A DNA stretch of 64,000 nt from an uncultured Clostridia bacterium (GCA_947629005.1 CANRCD010000009.1:1-64000); one strand, 5' to 3'. Counted from the first letter of the stretch, positions 27,623 through 36,910 are shown. Numbers and translations are program-made. The notes: a model not told the origin generated them from the letters alone.

Positions 27623-29965
27623 TCACTCATTCGCAATCACCTCTACTACAGACATATTTTTAATTCTCCTCGAAGGGGCATATACCGCGGCAACGGAGGC
27701 GACCATTATAAACGCCACTATCACGATTACCGCCATAACCGGCGGCTCCCATGCTTCGCCGAAATACGCCGTTACAAAGCTCTCGTAAAAGCGCTTGTGG
27801 ATAGGCAGTCCCGCCGCCAAACCGCAAAGCAGCCCGCATAAAGTGTATGTTACCGCTTCGGCGCATATCATTTTTGTAAGCTGTCCCGCACTCATGCCTA
27901 CGCTGCGCATTGCACCGTACTGCTTCATGCGCGCCGATACGCTCATGGAAATGCTGTTCATTATGCTGAACACGGAAATAAGGGCAATCAGCGACAAAAA
28001 GCCGTATACCAGCAGAGTGAACGCCCAATAGGTTCCGACCACCTCGCGGTTGCTTTCGCGTCTGTCGGACAGCAAAAAGCCGTTTGCTTCAGTTTCGTCT
28101 CGAATGGCGCGTATATCGCTGTCGCTTGCGTCTTTGGCAAGCTGAATGTCAACAACGGCGTAGCCCGTTTCACCTGTCAGCCGCCTAAATATTTCTTCCG
28201 TACAGATTATTGTCGGGTTTCCGCCTCCGCCTATGGGGCTGTCGGTCAGCACGCAGGCAATTTCCCACGCTTCGCCGTTCAATATAATTTTATCGCCTTT
28301 TTCAAGCGGGTTATCCTTATTGTAGACTGTCATCACGCAGCCGTTCTCTTTATAGGCGCGCTCCAGACCGATATTATCCTCCGTCCATTTTTCCTCGTCA
28401 GCCCAGTTAAACTGCAGATCGTCGAGCGAAACAAGATCGACCGCCGTCACACCTTTATCGGATTGCGTCGGAAAATCTCCGCTGAAAGCACGCCCGAAAA
28501 CCTTCTTTACGCCTGTCATAGAACCGATTTTATCCGTCAACCCGCGCGTAATTGTGCAGGAACGGTCGTCGCTTGCTATGGACAGATCGGGCGTATGGGG
28601 CTGTAAGCCGTTCAGAGCGTGGCGCGTCCAATCGTGAATTGCGGAAAATCCCAAAAAGAGGATAATGCTGAGCGCGAATGAGCCTGTCATAAGCAGCAGA
28701 TTTTTCTTTGACGATACCGCGTGGCGAACGCCGAGCGCAATTTCAATCTTCAAGAGCTTTGTATTTGCGGCGCGGCGGCTTTTTGTTTGCACGCTGTTTG
28801 ATATCGCTTCAACGGGAGACACGCTCGCCGCGCGCTTCGCCGGCGACTGCGCCGCGATAAGAACCGTTATAATTCCGACCAAAACACCGCAGACGATACC
28901 GACCGCGCTTATCCCGAAAAGCGGCATTTCGGAAAATTCGCCGCCCACGCCGAACCGAAGCGCCGCGCACAGCACCCATGTGATTATCATTCCGAGAGCA
29001 ATGCCTGTCGGCACGGCTGTTTTGCACCAGTTCAGCGCTTCAAGGCGTACAAACCGCTTGATTTGCTTTTTGCTTGCCCCCGTGCACCGCATCATGCCGA
29101 AAAACCTTGTGCGTCCGGCAATATTGCTGTTCATACTGCTCGCAATCATCAGCACGCCGGCAATCAATATCAGCAAAAACAAAAACGCGGCGGTGGCGTA
29201 CATTCCTTGTAAGACGTTATTTTCGCTGAAGCCCGTCAAGCCTATCATCACAAGGTTTTCGCTGATATTATCATCGGCAAGATGAAATTGTTCCTTAATC
29301 TCATTTATGGTTTTGCGCACGTTAATATACTTATTGAACCGATAGTAGTACGCCGTCTCAGGCAGTTTGCCGTTCGCGGAGCGCACCCTTTCAAACGCCG
29401 TCATATTCATGCAAAGAATGACCGCATCGTATCTTGCCGAGTCGCCGTCCTGCTCAAAGCCGGACACGGTATACTCAAAATCACCCGCAGGCGTGGTCAG
29501 CTTCACAGTGTCGCCAATATGTGTGTCCCATATATCCTTTGCGTTTTCTGAAAGTACGACCTCGTTTTCGTTTTTCGGAAATTCGCCCTCCGTCATATAA
29601 TCAAATATATCGGCAAGCCACGCTTTGTCCATACCGGCAACGGCGGCTTTTTTATTACCGACATAATAGTCCTCGTTGATTTTATAATTGATTGCGTCAT
29701 ATTCAGAAAATGCCGCAATATCGGGACGCGCCGCTATTTTTTCGGCATCGCCGGCGGAGATATTACTGAGCATAATATGCCAATTCCCGTGCTTATGCTT
29801 TGCGCTTGCTTCTTCCAGACGAATACCCATATCCGCCATGGAAAACACGGCTGTTACAAGGAAAACGGCGAGGACGATACATATAATCGTCATTTTATTC
29901 TGCTTTTTCTTCACCCGCGCGGAAATGGGAATTAAATCGAGATAGCTGTTCATTTCGCGTTTCAT
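27623..29965 (-). CDS. FtsX/MacB-type ABC transporter permease
   Basis: 780 residues from ATG 29965, 8 bp after GGGAGG. An N-terminal helix (about 28-48) is followed by a large extracytoplasmic MacB-PCD-like domain, three helices (about 245-375), a second helix and extracellular domain (about 430-640) and three C-terminal helices. This duplicated FtsX layout is typical of ABC systems for antimicrobial peptides, lipids or mechanotransmission. The start overlaps the ATPase stop by 4 bp. It is probably a peptide-resistance pump. It is not BceB-like, since it has a duplicated extracellular domain. Confidence 0.88.
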   Translation of the reverse strand: MKREMNSYLDLIPISARVKKKQNKMTIICIVLAVFLVTAVFSMADMGIRLEEASAKHKHGNWHIMLSNISAGDAEKIAARPDIAAFSEYDAINYKINEDYYVGNKKAAVAGMDKAWLADIFDYMTEGEFPKNENEVVLSENAKDIWDTHIGDTVKLTTPAGDFEYTVSGFEQDGDSARYDAVILCMNMTAFERVRSANGKLPETAYYYRFNKYINVRKTINEIKEQFHLADDNISENLVMIGLTGFSENNVLQGMYATAAFLFLLILIAGVLMIASSMNSNIAGRTRFFGMMRCTGASKKQIKRFVRLEALNWCKTAVPTGIALGMIITWVLCAALRFGVGGEFSEMPLFGISAVGIVCGVLVGIITVLIAAQSPAKRAASVSPVEAISNSVQTKSRRAANTKLLKIEIALGVRHAVSSKKNLLLMTGSFALSIILFLGFSAIHDWTRHALNGLQPHTPDLSIASDDRSCTITRGLTDKIGSMTGVKKVFGRAFSGDFPTQSDKGVTAVDLVSLDDLQFNWADEEKWTEDNIGLERAYKENGCVMTVYNKDNPLEKGDKIILNGEAWEIACVLTDSPIGGGGNPTIICTEEIFRRLTGETGYAVVDIQLAKDASDSDIRAIRDETEANGFLLSDRRESNREVVGTYWAFTLLVYGFLSLIALISVFSIMNSISMSVSARMKQYGAMRSVGMSAGQLTKMICAEAVTYTLCGLLCGLAAGLPIHKRFYESFVTAYFGEAWEPPVMAVIVIVAFIMVASVAAVYAPSRRIKNMSVVEVIANE

Positions 29966-30645
29966 TCTCTGCACCTCCCGAAATCGGTCAGCACTCCGTC
30001 AGATACCTGAAGCACTCGGTCGGCGGACGCGGAGATGGCGCGGTTATGCGTAATCATTATGATCGTCTGCTCGTATTTTTTGGACGCTTCCTTTAATAGT
30101 GAAATGACCTCGCTGCTGTTTTGCGTGTCCAAATTTCCCGTCGGTTCGTCGGCGAGTATAAGTGCGGGACGCGTGATAAGTGCGCGCCCGATTGCCACAC
30201 GCTGCTGCTGTCCGCCCGATAACTGGCTCGGCAAATAATTACGGCGATCCTGCAAATTGAGCACCGTCAACAATTCCTCCAAATAACGCTTGTCCGGCTT
30301 TTGATAGTCGAGCAGGACGGGGAATATTATATTTTGCTCTACCGTGAGTTCGGGAATGAGATTAAACGACTGAAAAATAAAACCGATATTTCTGCGTCGA
30401 AAAATCGTAAGATTTTTTTCCTTCATCGCGAATGTGTCTTTTCCGTCTATGAAAACCTTGCCGCTCGTCGGAGTGTCGAGTGCGCCTATCATATTTAAGA
30501 GCGTTGATTTTCCGCTACCCGATTCGCCTACGACCGCGACAAACTCGCCCTTTGGCACGGTGAAGCTGACGTTTTTGAGCGCTTCGACCGCCGCTTCGCC
30601 GCTGCCGTAGGTTTTTGAAATGGATCGTACCTCCAATAAGTTCAT
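29962..30645 (-). CDS. ABC transporter ATPase (MacB/LolD type)
   Basis: 227 residues from ATG 30645 (AGAGG site, 8 bp). Walker A GESGSGKSTLLN, Q-loop FIFQSFNLIPELT, signature LSGGQQQRVAIGRAL, Walker B LILADEPTGNLD and switch TIIMITHN are all intact. This is the standard partner of FtsX-type permeases, here encoded 4 bp overlapped downstream. A palindrome over its promoter suggests control by one of the island's response regulators. Confidence 0.93.
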   Translation of the reverse strand: MNLLEVRSISKTYGSGEAAVEALKNVSFTVPKGEFVAVVGESGSGKSTLLNMIGALDTPTSGKVFIDGKDTFAMKEKNLTIFRRRNIGFIFQSFNLIPELTVEQNIIFPVLLDYQKPDKRYLEELLTVLNLQDRRNYLPSQLSGGQQQRVAIGRALITRPALILADEPTGNLDTQNSSEVISLLKEASKKYEQTIIMITHNRAISASADRVLQVSDGVLTDFGRCRE

Positions 30646-30658
30646 ATAAAACACCTCT

Positions 30659-30682
30659 TTCTGTTATTGTATAATAACAGAA
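30659..30682. promoter_or_regulatory. Palindromic operator/promoter of the MacB-like ABC operon
   Basis: Perfect 10-bp arms TTCTGTTATT (30659..30668) and AATAACAGAA (30673..30682) around GTAT. The centre contains -10-like TATAAT/TACAAT on both strands, 14 bp before the ATPase start. It may be a response-regulator site. Confidence 0.55.
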
Positions 30683-30717
30683 TAACACCGAAATCCTACT
30701 GAGAGATGAATTTTAGC

Positions 30718-31752
30718 CTACAATTTTGTAGGAATTAAAAAATTTATAACAAAGGCTGTTCCCTTGCCGACCTCGCTGTCGACTTCAATACTGCCGTCAT
30801 GCGCTTCGATAATCGCTTTCGCAAGCGGAAGTCCCAATCCTATTCCCTGCGTGTCCTTTGAGAAACGGCTGCGGTAGAAGCGTTTGAAAATGTGGTGTAT
30901 ATCCTCCGGATGAATGCCGCTGCCGTTATCCTTTACGGTAATTTGCAAAACGGACGGAAGGCGATTCCATTCGATATTTATTTGCCCGCCCTTTTCCGTA
31001 TGGTCGAGCGCGTTTTTTACGATATTTTCAATCGCCTGAACGAGCCAGCTTTTGTCGCATAATAACATAACCGTGTCGTTTCCCGATAAGTTGATTTGCT
31101 TTCCCTCGCGGTTAGCGCGGAACAAAAAATGATTTTTTATATCGTTCATCATCTCCGACACGTTTTCCTCTTTTTTCTCAATCCGTATCGTTCCCGCGTC
31201 GAGCTTTGTTATTTTTAAAAGATTTTGCACAAGCGTTTCAATGCGGTCAAGCTCCTGTTCGGTAAGATTTGCAAATTCCTTTATTTCGGGATTTTCCGCT
31301 TCGTCCTGCATAATACCGTTATAGATATTAAGCGCCGCGAGAGGCGTTTTCAGCTGATGCGAAATGTCGGATATGGTGTTTTTCAAAAATTCCTTTGACT
31401 TCGCCTCGTTTTCCGCGTGCGCGTTCAGAACGGAAGCAAGCGAATTGACCTTATGAAACAGCTTATTAAGCTCGCCCTCGTCATCACATTCTATACGCGC
31501 GTCTCCGTTGCCGGAGATGTACTCCGTGATTTGTTTCTCGGCGGCTTCTATGGTTTTGTTCTGATTGCGGAAATATCTGTATATGTTTATCAGCGCCGCG
31601 GCAAACGAGGCAAGAGCGGCAACAAAAATATACGCCGCCGCGTTTTTGACGTCGAAAATTATTAGAAGCGCGGAAATGAGCGCGAAGGCAAAAACGCAAA
31701 ACAATATCACGGCAAAAAGGGATTTGATTTTTTTGTTGGTAAATATTTTCAT
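30718..31752 (-). CDS. Sensor histidine kinase
   Basis: 344 residues. Two N-terminal helices (about 11-33 and 38-60) with almost no extracellular loop, a HAMP-like linker, then the H-box DISHQLKTPL with phospho-acceptor H132, N-box ENIVKNALDH, G1 DNGSGI and G2 GIGLGLPLAK. Intramembrane-sensing kinases of this size are common beside peptide-resistance ABC pumps. The regulator gene lies just upstream (2-bp gap) in the same operon. Confidence 0.93.
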   Translation of the reverse strand: MKIFTNKKIKSLFAVILFCVFAFALISALLIIFDVKNAAAYIFVAALASFAAALINIYRYFRNQNKTIEAAEKQITEYISGNGDARIECDDEGELNKLFHKVNSLASVLNAHAENEAKSKEFLKNTISDISHQLKTPLAALNIYNGIMQDEAENPEIKEFANLTEQELDRIETLVQNLLKITKLDAGTIRIEKKEENVSEMMNDIKNHFLFRANREGKQINLSGNDTVMLLCDKSWLVQAIENIVKNALDHTEKGGQINIEWNRLPSVLQITVKDNGSGIHPEDIHHIFKRFYRSRFSKDTQGIGLGLPLAKAIIEAHDGSIEVDSEVGKGTAFVINFLIPTKL

Positions 31753-31753
31753 A

Positions 31754-32431
31754 TTACACGCTCCACTTATATCCCATACCGCGAACGGTTACAATCATTT
31801 TCGGCTCGCTCGGATTATCCTCTATCTTTGTCCGCAGTCGGCGGATATACACCGTGAGCGTGTTGTTATCAACATATTTTTCGTCGCAGTCCCAGAGCCT
31901 GCCGAGTATCCTGTCGGACGAAAGAACAATATCGGGATTTTCCATAAACATACAAAGCAGCTTATATTCGCCCGCCGTCAAATCAATCCGTTCGCCGTTT
32001 TTATATACCTCGCCCTTTAGAAGCTTTACGGTTATTCCGTTTGAGTTAAGCTCTGTATCATTCTTAAAGCCGCCGCTTCTTCGCATTATCGCGTTTATCC
32101 GCGACATCAGCACCGACAGCTTAAACGGCTTTGTAATATAGTCGTCACCGCCAATATCGAGACCCATTATGACGTCCGTTTCCTCGTCTGCGGCGGTGAG
32201 AAATATGATAGGCACTTTAGCCGTTTCACGGATTTTTCTGCAAATATCAAACCCGCTGCCGTCGGGGAGCGACACGTCTAAAATGACCAAGTCATATTTC
32301 CCGTCCGCGAAAACCGCGTCCGCCTCGCGGCTCGTCCGCGCCGTATCCAAATTGTAACCCTGCTTTTTTATTGCAAACGACAGACCGTTTATAAGGCTCA
32401 AATCATCTTCAACCAATAATAATTTTTTCAT
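31754..32431 (-). CDS. OmpR/PhoB-family response regulator
   Basis: 225 residues from ATG 32431 (GGAG site). Receiver domain with acidic pair ED (9-10), phosphorylation site D52 in VILDVSLPD, TAADEE and KPF lysine; winged-helix DNA-binding domain from about 125 with TAGEYKLL and DNNTLTVYIRRLRTKIE. It is cotranscribed with the histidine kinase from a consensus promoter. Likely targets are the flanking ABC operons, which carry a palindrome at 30659 and a direct repeat at 34804. Confidence 0.94.
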   Translation of the reverse strand: MKKLLLVEDDLSLINGLSFAIKKQGYNLDTARTSREADAVFADGKYDLVILDVSLPDGSGFDICRKIRETAKVPIIFLTAADEETDVIMGLDIGGDDYITKPFKLSVLMSRINAIMRRSGGFKNDTELNSNGITVKLLKGEVYKNGERIDLTAGEYKLLCMFMENPDIVLSSDRILGRLWDCDEKYVDNNTLTVYIRRLRTKIEDNPSEPKMIVTVRGMGYKWSV

Positions 32432-32461
32432 CGTCCGTTCTCCGTATAATATATTTATTAA

Positions 32462-32490
32462 ATTATATATTCGCAAAACGGATATGTCAA
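32462..32490 (-). promoter_or_regulatory. Promoter of the response regulator-kinase operon
   Basis: Minus strand: perfect TTGACA (32485..32490), 17 bp, perfect TATAAT (32462..32467). Confidence 0.85.
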
Positions 32491-32518
32491 TGCCGCAGCG
32501 GGAAAGTTTAGAAAAATT

Positions 32519-33247
32519 TTAGATATCCCTCCTTGCCGCCGTAATCGCTCCTATTGCGGTGAAAACCGCGATATACGCGATACATAAAATAACAAACTGC
32601 GCGTAGCCGCCGCTTTCAGCGATTTTCTGCGGCGCGTTGGCGTTCATGCCGTAGGACATCAGCGAATAGGGCCATACGTGTCCCATATTTTTCGCAAGAA
32701 ATCCAAGCCCCGAAAGTCCGCCGGCGAACGATATTCCTATCGGCAGCGCAAAGCTCTTTATGTTCATCGAAATTAAAATCTGTATCGCGACCGTAACCAT
32801 TCCTCCGAGTGTGCCGAATACGCACCACTGTGCGATTGTAAGCCACGGCGGACTTGTAAGTCCCGCCATATATCCCGAAATCACAAACAGCGCACATATC
32901 CATATCATGCTGAAAAGCAGCATAATGGCGGCGGTTATAAGCTTTGCGAGAAATACCGATGAACGGCTGGCGGGCATGGCAAACACCTTATTCCAGTTAT
33001 TGTTTATATGCTCAAGCCGCATAATATACGCGCAGTAAATACCGAGCATTAACGGCAAAAAAAAGTAATCAGTAAACAGCGTGTGCTGCGTCCACAGGCT
33101 CAGCCATTCCTTTGTCAGTATGCCCTGATTGTAAATGTAATTCGCCGTTCCCAAAGCCGCCGGGATTATCGGCATAAGCAAAAACGCGAGCCAAACGGGC
33201 GAACGCTTGAGCTTCATTCGCTCCGCCTTCAATAATTTCAGTAACAT
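32519..33247 (-). CDS. Lantibiotic-immunity-type ABC permease (MutG/NisG-like)
   Basis: 242 residues with six predicted helices. It begins MLLKLLKAERMKLKRSPVW, the lysine-rich start seen in ABC-2 immunity permeases, and the second permease and ATPase lie directly upstream (3-bp gap). Such triplets (ATPase, E, G) expel lantibiotics from the membrane. No lantibiotic precursor or modification gene is nearby, so the role is probably resistance, not self-immunity. Confidence 0.85.
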   Translation of the reverse strand: MLLKLLKAERMKLKRSPVWLAFLLMPIIPAALGTANYIYNQGILTKEWLSLWTQHTLFTDYFFLPLMLGIYCAYIMRLEHINNNWNKVFAMPASRSSVFLAKLITAAIMLLFSMIWICALFVISGYMAGLTSPPWLTIAQWCVFGTLGGMVTVAIQILISMNIKSFALPIGISFAGGLSGLGFLAKNMGHVWPYSLMSYGMNANAPQKIAESGGYAQFVILCIAYIAVFTAIGAITAARRDI

Positions 33248-33250
33248 AAT

Positions 33251-34012
33251 TTACAGCTCCTTTCTCTTGAATATTTCGCGCCCGATTATGTACATCGCGG
33301 CGCATATAAAAATCAGCACGATAAAGAACGTCCAATCAATTTCCATAACGTCGAAATGCGCGAATTTATAGCGGTCCTCTTTTGTCCAGTCAAACAGCCC
33401 GACAAACATCAGCACGGCGTAATAGCCCCAAATAAGCGTTCTGCGAAGCCACAGAAGCTGCGGCAGGAACATTGAAAACGTACCGAAAAACGTGCCTATC
33501 GCTCCCGAAAAGAACGTGACCGCCTGATTTTTAAAGCAAAGCGACAGCGTGTGCTGAAAAATATACACCGCGATTGTCGGCACGGCTGTAAACAGCAGAT
33601 ACAAAAGATACAGCTTTATCGGCACATCGCCCTCAAAGCCCGCAATATAGCCGAACGAGATTGTCGCTCCCCAGCTTAACACCACGCAGAACATCATAAT
33701 CGCAAGCCCGTATAAAAGCTTCGCGTCGTAAATTCGCCCGCGTTTCTCCGTGACCGCAAGCTGCTTGAGCATGGTCCCTTTATGCTCGATATCGCACAGG
33801 CGCGACGATACGATTATTGAGAGCAGCGGCATAAAGATTGAGTTTATAAGCGGCAGCTCGTACAAATTCGCCATCCAGCCGAGCCGCAGCAGGTCAGCGC
33901 TCTGGTGACGCGGATAAATCCACGCGAGCATTGCCGCCGTTACTATAAGCGCGGTCACAAACACATAGCGGCGGCGCGTTTTCATAAACTCGCATTTGAG
34001 CAACTTAATCAT
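33251..34012 (-). CDS. Lantibiotic-immunity-type ABC permease (MutE/NisE-like)
   Basis: 253 residues with six predicted helices. It starts MIKLLKCEFMKTRRRYVF. A cytoplasmic loop, SRLCDIEHKGTMLKQLAVT, is typical of the ABC-2 bacitracin/lantibiotic group. The ATG overlaps the ATPase stop by 4 bp and the second permease follows after 3 bp. It probably forms a heterodimeric channel with that permease. Confidence 0.87.
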   Translation of the reverse strand: MIKLLKCEFMKTRRRYVFVTALIVTAAMLAWIYPRHQSADLLRLGWMANLYELPLINSIFMPLLSIIVSSRLCDIEHKGTMLKQLAVTEKRGRIYDAKLLYGLAIMMFCVVLSWGATISFGYIAGFEGDVPIKLYLLYLLFTAVPTIAVYIFQHTLSLCFKNQAVTFFSGAIGTFFGTFSMFLPQLLWLRRTLIWGYYAVLMFVGLFDWTKEDRYKFAHFDVMEIDWTFFIVLIFICAAMYIIGREIFKRKEL

Positions 34013-34740
34013 AAGCTCTGCTCCTTTCCCGTGAGGTCGAGGAATATTTCCTCGAGCGACTTCGATTTGTCAAGGTTGTGCAGATTATTGAGCGCGCCCT
34101 GATACATCATTTTGCCGTTCGCGATAATGCCGACGTCCTCCGCCATCTGGTCAATTTCCGAAAGCAAATGACTTGACACGATTACCGTCATGCCGTACTC
34201 TTTTGGCAGCGATTTAATAAGCTCGCGCATTTCCTGTATGCCCGACGGGTCAAGTCCGTTTGTCGGCTCGTCCAAAATCAGCAGTTTCGGGAACGCCAAG
34301 AGCGCGCCCGCAAGCCCGAGCCGCTGTTTCATGCCCAAGGAGTAGGCCGATACCTTTTTGCTTTGCTGTCTGTCGAGCCGCACAATGCGAAGAACCTTAT
34401 CAATATTCACCTTCGGAACTTCGAGAACGGTTTGCAGGATTTTTAGGTTTTCTTCACCCGTGAGATGGCCGTAATAGGACGGCGACTCGATAAGCGAGCC
34501 TATATCCCGCAAAATCTCAATCCTTGTTTTTGGGCTTAGTTGCCTGCCCATGATTTCAATTTCGCCATCCGTCGGGCGGATAAGGCTCAGCAGCATTTTA
34601 AGAGTCGTCGTTTTTCCCGCGCCGTTCGGACCGAGGAAGCCGTATATGCGCCCCTCCCACACGGCCATGTTAAGGCTGTCCACAGCCGCCGCGCCCTTGT
34701 AGAGCTTTGTAAGCCCTGTTGTTTTTACAATTTCGTTCAT
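34009..34740 (-). CDS. Lantibiotic-immunity-type ABC ATPase (NisF/BcrA-like)
   Basis: 243 residues from ATG 34740 (AAGGGAG site, 8 bp). Walker A GPNGAGKTTT, Q-loop SLIESPSYYGHLTGEENL with the E-loop (IES) instead of Q that marks lantibiotic-resistance ATPases (known trait of the group), signature YSLGMKQRLGLA, Walker B LLILDEPTNGLDP and switch SSHLL. It heads a three-gene operon with the two permeases. Confidence 0.92.
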   Translation of the reverse strand: MNEIVKTTGLTKLYKGAAAVDSLNMAVWEGRIYGFLGPNGAGKTTTLKMLLSLIRPTDGEIEIMGRQLSPKTRIEILRDIGSLIESPSYYGHLTGEENLKILQTVLEVPKVNIDKVLRIVRLDRQQSKKVSAYSLGMKQRLGLAGALLAFPKLLILDEPTNGLDPSGIQEMRELIKSLPKEYGMTVIVSSHLLSEIDQMAEDVGIIANGKMMYQGALNNLHNLDKSKSLEEIFLDLTGKEQSL

Positions 34741-34803
34741 AATGAATCTCCCTTCTTTTTGATAAAACAAGTGTATCACGCTTACCTTTCGTTAAAGTGA
34801 AAT

Positions 34804-34822
34804 AAACCTTACGCAAACCTTA
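34804..34822. promoter_or_regulatory. Direct-repeat site for an OmpR-family regulator
   Basis: AAACCTTA at 34804..34811 and again at 34815..34822, spaced 11 bp start to start, i.e. one helical turn. It lies between the divergent ABC operon and the second regulator gene. OmpR-type dimers bind this sort of tandem repeat. Confidence 0.55.
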
Positions 34823-34839
34823 AATATTTATAAATTTGG

Positions 34840-34868
34840 TTTCAAAAATATATTTTATATGATACAAT
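34840..34868 (+). promoter_or_regulatory. Promoter of the second two-component operon
   Basis: TTTCAA (34840..34845), 17 bp, TACAAT (34863..34868); the ATG is at 34885. The -35 is weak, consistent with activation. Confidence 0.5.
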
Positions 34869-34884
34869 AAAATCGGTGATAAAC

Positions 34885-35589
34885 ATGAACGAATTGAAAA
34901 ATAAGAAAATTCTTATCGTTGATGATGAAAAAGAGCTTTTAAAAATTTTGTCGGGAACTTTGTACAATAACGGATTTTACAACATTTACACCGCGCCCGA
35001 CTGCGAAGCCGCGCTTAAAACCGCGAATGAACAGTCGATTGCTCTTTACCTGCTTGATGTGAATCTGCCCGATGGAGATGGATTCGCGCTGTTTGAAAAG
35101 CTCCGCGAAATCTCGTCCGTTCCGGCAATTTTCCTCACGGCGCGCGGTGAGGGAAACGACCGGATAAAGGGTCTGGGCTTGGGCGCGGACGACTATATAG
35201 TAAAGCCGTTTTTGGCGGACGAACTGATTTTACGCATAAACGCGGTTTTAAAGCGCGTTTACGGAATTGCGGAAACGAAATCGGCGTTCAGTCTGTCGGG
35301 CTGCACGGTCAATTTTGAAACCGCGTCCGTCAATAAAAACGGCAAAGAAATCCCGCTCACGGCGAAGGAATACATTCTGATAAAAAAGCTGTGGGAAAAC
35401 AGGAATAAAATCGTCACGTCCGACGCGCTTTGCATGGCGGCGTGGGGCGAGGAATATTACGGGTACGAAAACACGCTGATGGTGCATATACGGCGACTGC
35501 GGCAGAAAATCGAAGCCGAGCCGTCGAAGCCGAAGCATTTGTTGACGGTCAAGGGATTGGGGTACAAGCTGGTGGTAAACGATGAATAA
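34885..35589 (+). CDS. OmpR-family response regulator (second)
   Basis: 234 residues from ATG 34885; an upstream in-frame GTG at 34876 overlaps the likely GGTG site. Receiver with DDE (13-15), D58 in LYLLDVNLPDGDG, TARGE and KPF; winged-helix domain with TAKEYILIKKL and NTLMVHIRRLRQKIE. It overlaps the histidine kinase start by 8 bp. It is read divergently from the lantibiotic ABC operon, the classic layout for a regulator of that transporter. Confidence 0.94.
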   Translation: MNELKNKKILIVDDEKELLKILSGTLYNNGFYNIYTAPDCEAALKTANEQSIALYLLDVNLPDGDGFALFEKLREISSVPAIFLTARGEGNDRIKGLGLGADDYIVKPFLADELILRINAVLKRVYGIAETKSAFSLSGCTVNFETASVNKNGKEIPLTAKEYILIKKLWENRNKIVTSDALCMAAWGEEYYGYENTLMVHIRRLRQKIEAEPSKPKHLLTVKGLGYKLVVNDE

Positions 35590-36910
35590 AACGAGTTTGA
35601 AAATTTTTATATGCTTTACGCTTACCTCCGCGGTAATCGCGGTTATTCTGCTGTGCGTGAATTTTTTCGGATACGCGTATATCGCGAGCGATCCCGACGG
35701 AGAGGGTAGTCCGAGAAAAACACTCGCGTTGATAAGCGAAAATCTGACGCGGACGGAGCGCGGCTTTGAGCTTACGGAAAACGTAATTCCCGACGATTAC
35801 TGGTGCATTTTAATCGACGAAAACGGCGATATTATATGGTCGCAAAACAAGCCCGGCGATATTCCGCCGCATTATTCCATAAATGATGTTGCAAAAATGA
35901 CGCACTGGTTTTTGAACGACTATCCCGTTTACGTCCGCACGGAGGACTTCGGGCTGCTGGTGCTCGGTATTCCGAAAAATGCAGTCGCCAAATACGAAAT
36001 GATTTATTCGATGAACTGGTTTGATACGCTGCCGCAAAGGATTTTGACGATCTTTCTCATCAATCTGTGCTTCGCCGCGCTGCTGGCGTGCATTTTCGGC
36101 TTCCGTCTTTACCGCCGCCTGCGCGCGCTCACCGACGGAATAGCCGATTTGCGGAACGAAAAGCCGGTAAAGCTGACGGAACGCGGAATTTTCAAAGAAA
36201 TTTCCATGAACATAAACCGCGCGTCGGACTCAATCGAACGCAAAAACGCCGCTCTCGCCGCCCGTGACAGTGCGCGGTCAAACTGGATCTCCGGCATTTC
36301 GCACGACATCCGCACGCCGCTTTCGGTAATAGTCGGCTACTCGGACGAGCTTGCAAAGTCAGAAAATCTCACGGAAACGGAGCGCAGAAAAGTCGAAACG
36401 ATAACCGCGCAGGGCGTGAAAATGAAGAAGCTGATCGATGATTTGAATTTAATCTCGTCGCTCGAATACGATATGCAGCCGTCAAAGAAAACGGCGGTCA
36501 AAATCTGCCCCTTGCTCCGCCGTGTTGTGTCGGATATATTAAACAGCGGTATCGTCGACAAATGCGAAATCGAGCTTGATTTGCAAAACGAAAAATCAAT
36601 TATATCGGCGGACGAAAGTTTAATCGAAAGAGCCGTATTCAATCTGATAAACAACAGTATCACGCACAACAAAAACGGCTGTAAAATCACGGTAACGCAG
36701 TATGAAGAAAAAGGGCGTGTCATCGTGGAAATCGCCGATAACGGCAAAGGCGTGCCGCAGGAAGTGATAGAAAATATCGCCAAAATACCCAAATCCGCGC
36801 ATGGGTTTGGCTTGCCTATGGCGTATAGGATTGTAAAAGCCCACGGCGGAGGGTTTGCGATATGGAACTGCGGCGGGGTAAAAATACAAATGGAATTGCC
36901 GTCGACATAA
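35582..36910 (+). CDS. Sensor histidine kinase (second, extracellular sensor)
   Basis: 442 residues. A helix (about 8-30), an extracellular domain of about 120 residues, a helix (about 153-172), a HAMP-like linker, the H-box GISHDIRTPLSVI with H241, N-box NLINNSITHN, G1 DNGKGV and G2 HGFGLPMAY. The extracellular sensing domain separates it from the first kinase, and the layout resembles lantibiotic-sensing kinases of the NisK/CprK kind. It is translationally coupled to its regulator. Confidence 0.93.
   Translation: MNKTSLKIFICFTLTSAVIAVILLCVNFFGYAYIASDPDGEGSPRKTLALISENLTRTERGFELTENVIPDDYWCILIDENGDIIWSQNKPGDIPPHYSINDVAKMTHWFLNDYPVYVRTEDFGLLVLGIPKNAVAKYEMIYSMNWFDTLPQRILTIFLINLCFAALLACIFGFRLYRRLRALTDGIADLRNEKPVKLTERGIFKEISMNINRASDSIERKNAALAARDSARSNWISGISHDIRTPLSVIVGYSDELAKSENLTETERRKVETITAQGVKMKKLIDDLNLISSLEYDMQPSKKTAVKICPLLRRVVSDILNSGIVDKCEIELDLQNEKSIISADESLIERAVFNLINNSITHNKNGCKITVTQYEEKGRVIVEIADNGKGVPQEVIENIAKIPKSAHGFGLPMAYRIVKAHGGGFAIWNCGGVKIQMELPST

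Noticed and set aside
27623-36910. Hidden lantibiotic precursor in the island
   Set aside because: Gaps between genes are short and no small frame with a ribosome site and a Cys/Ser/Thr-rich core was found.
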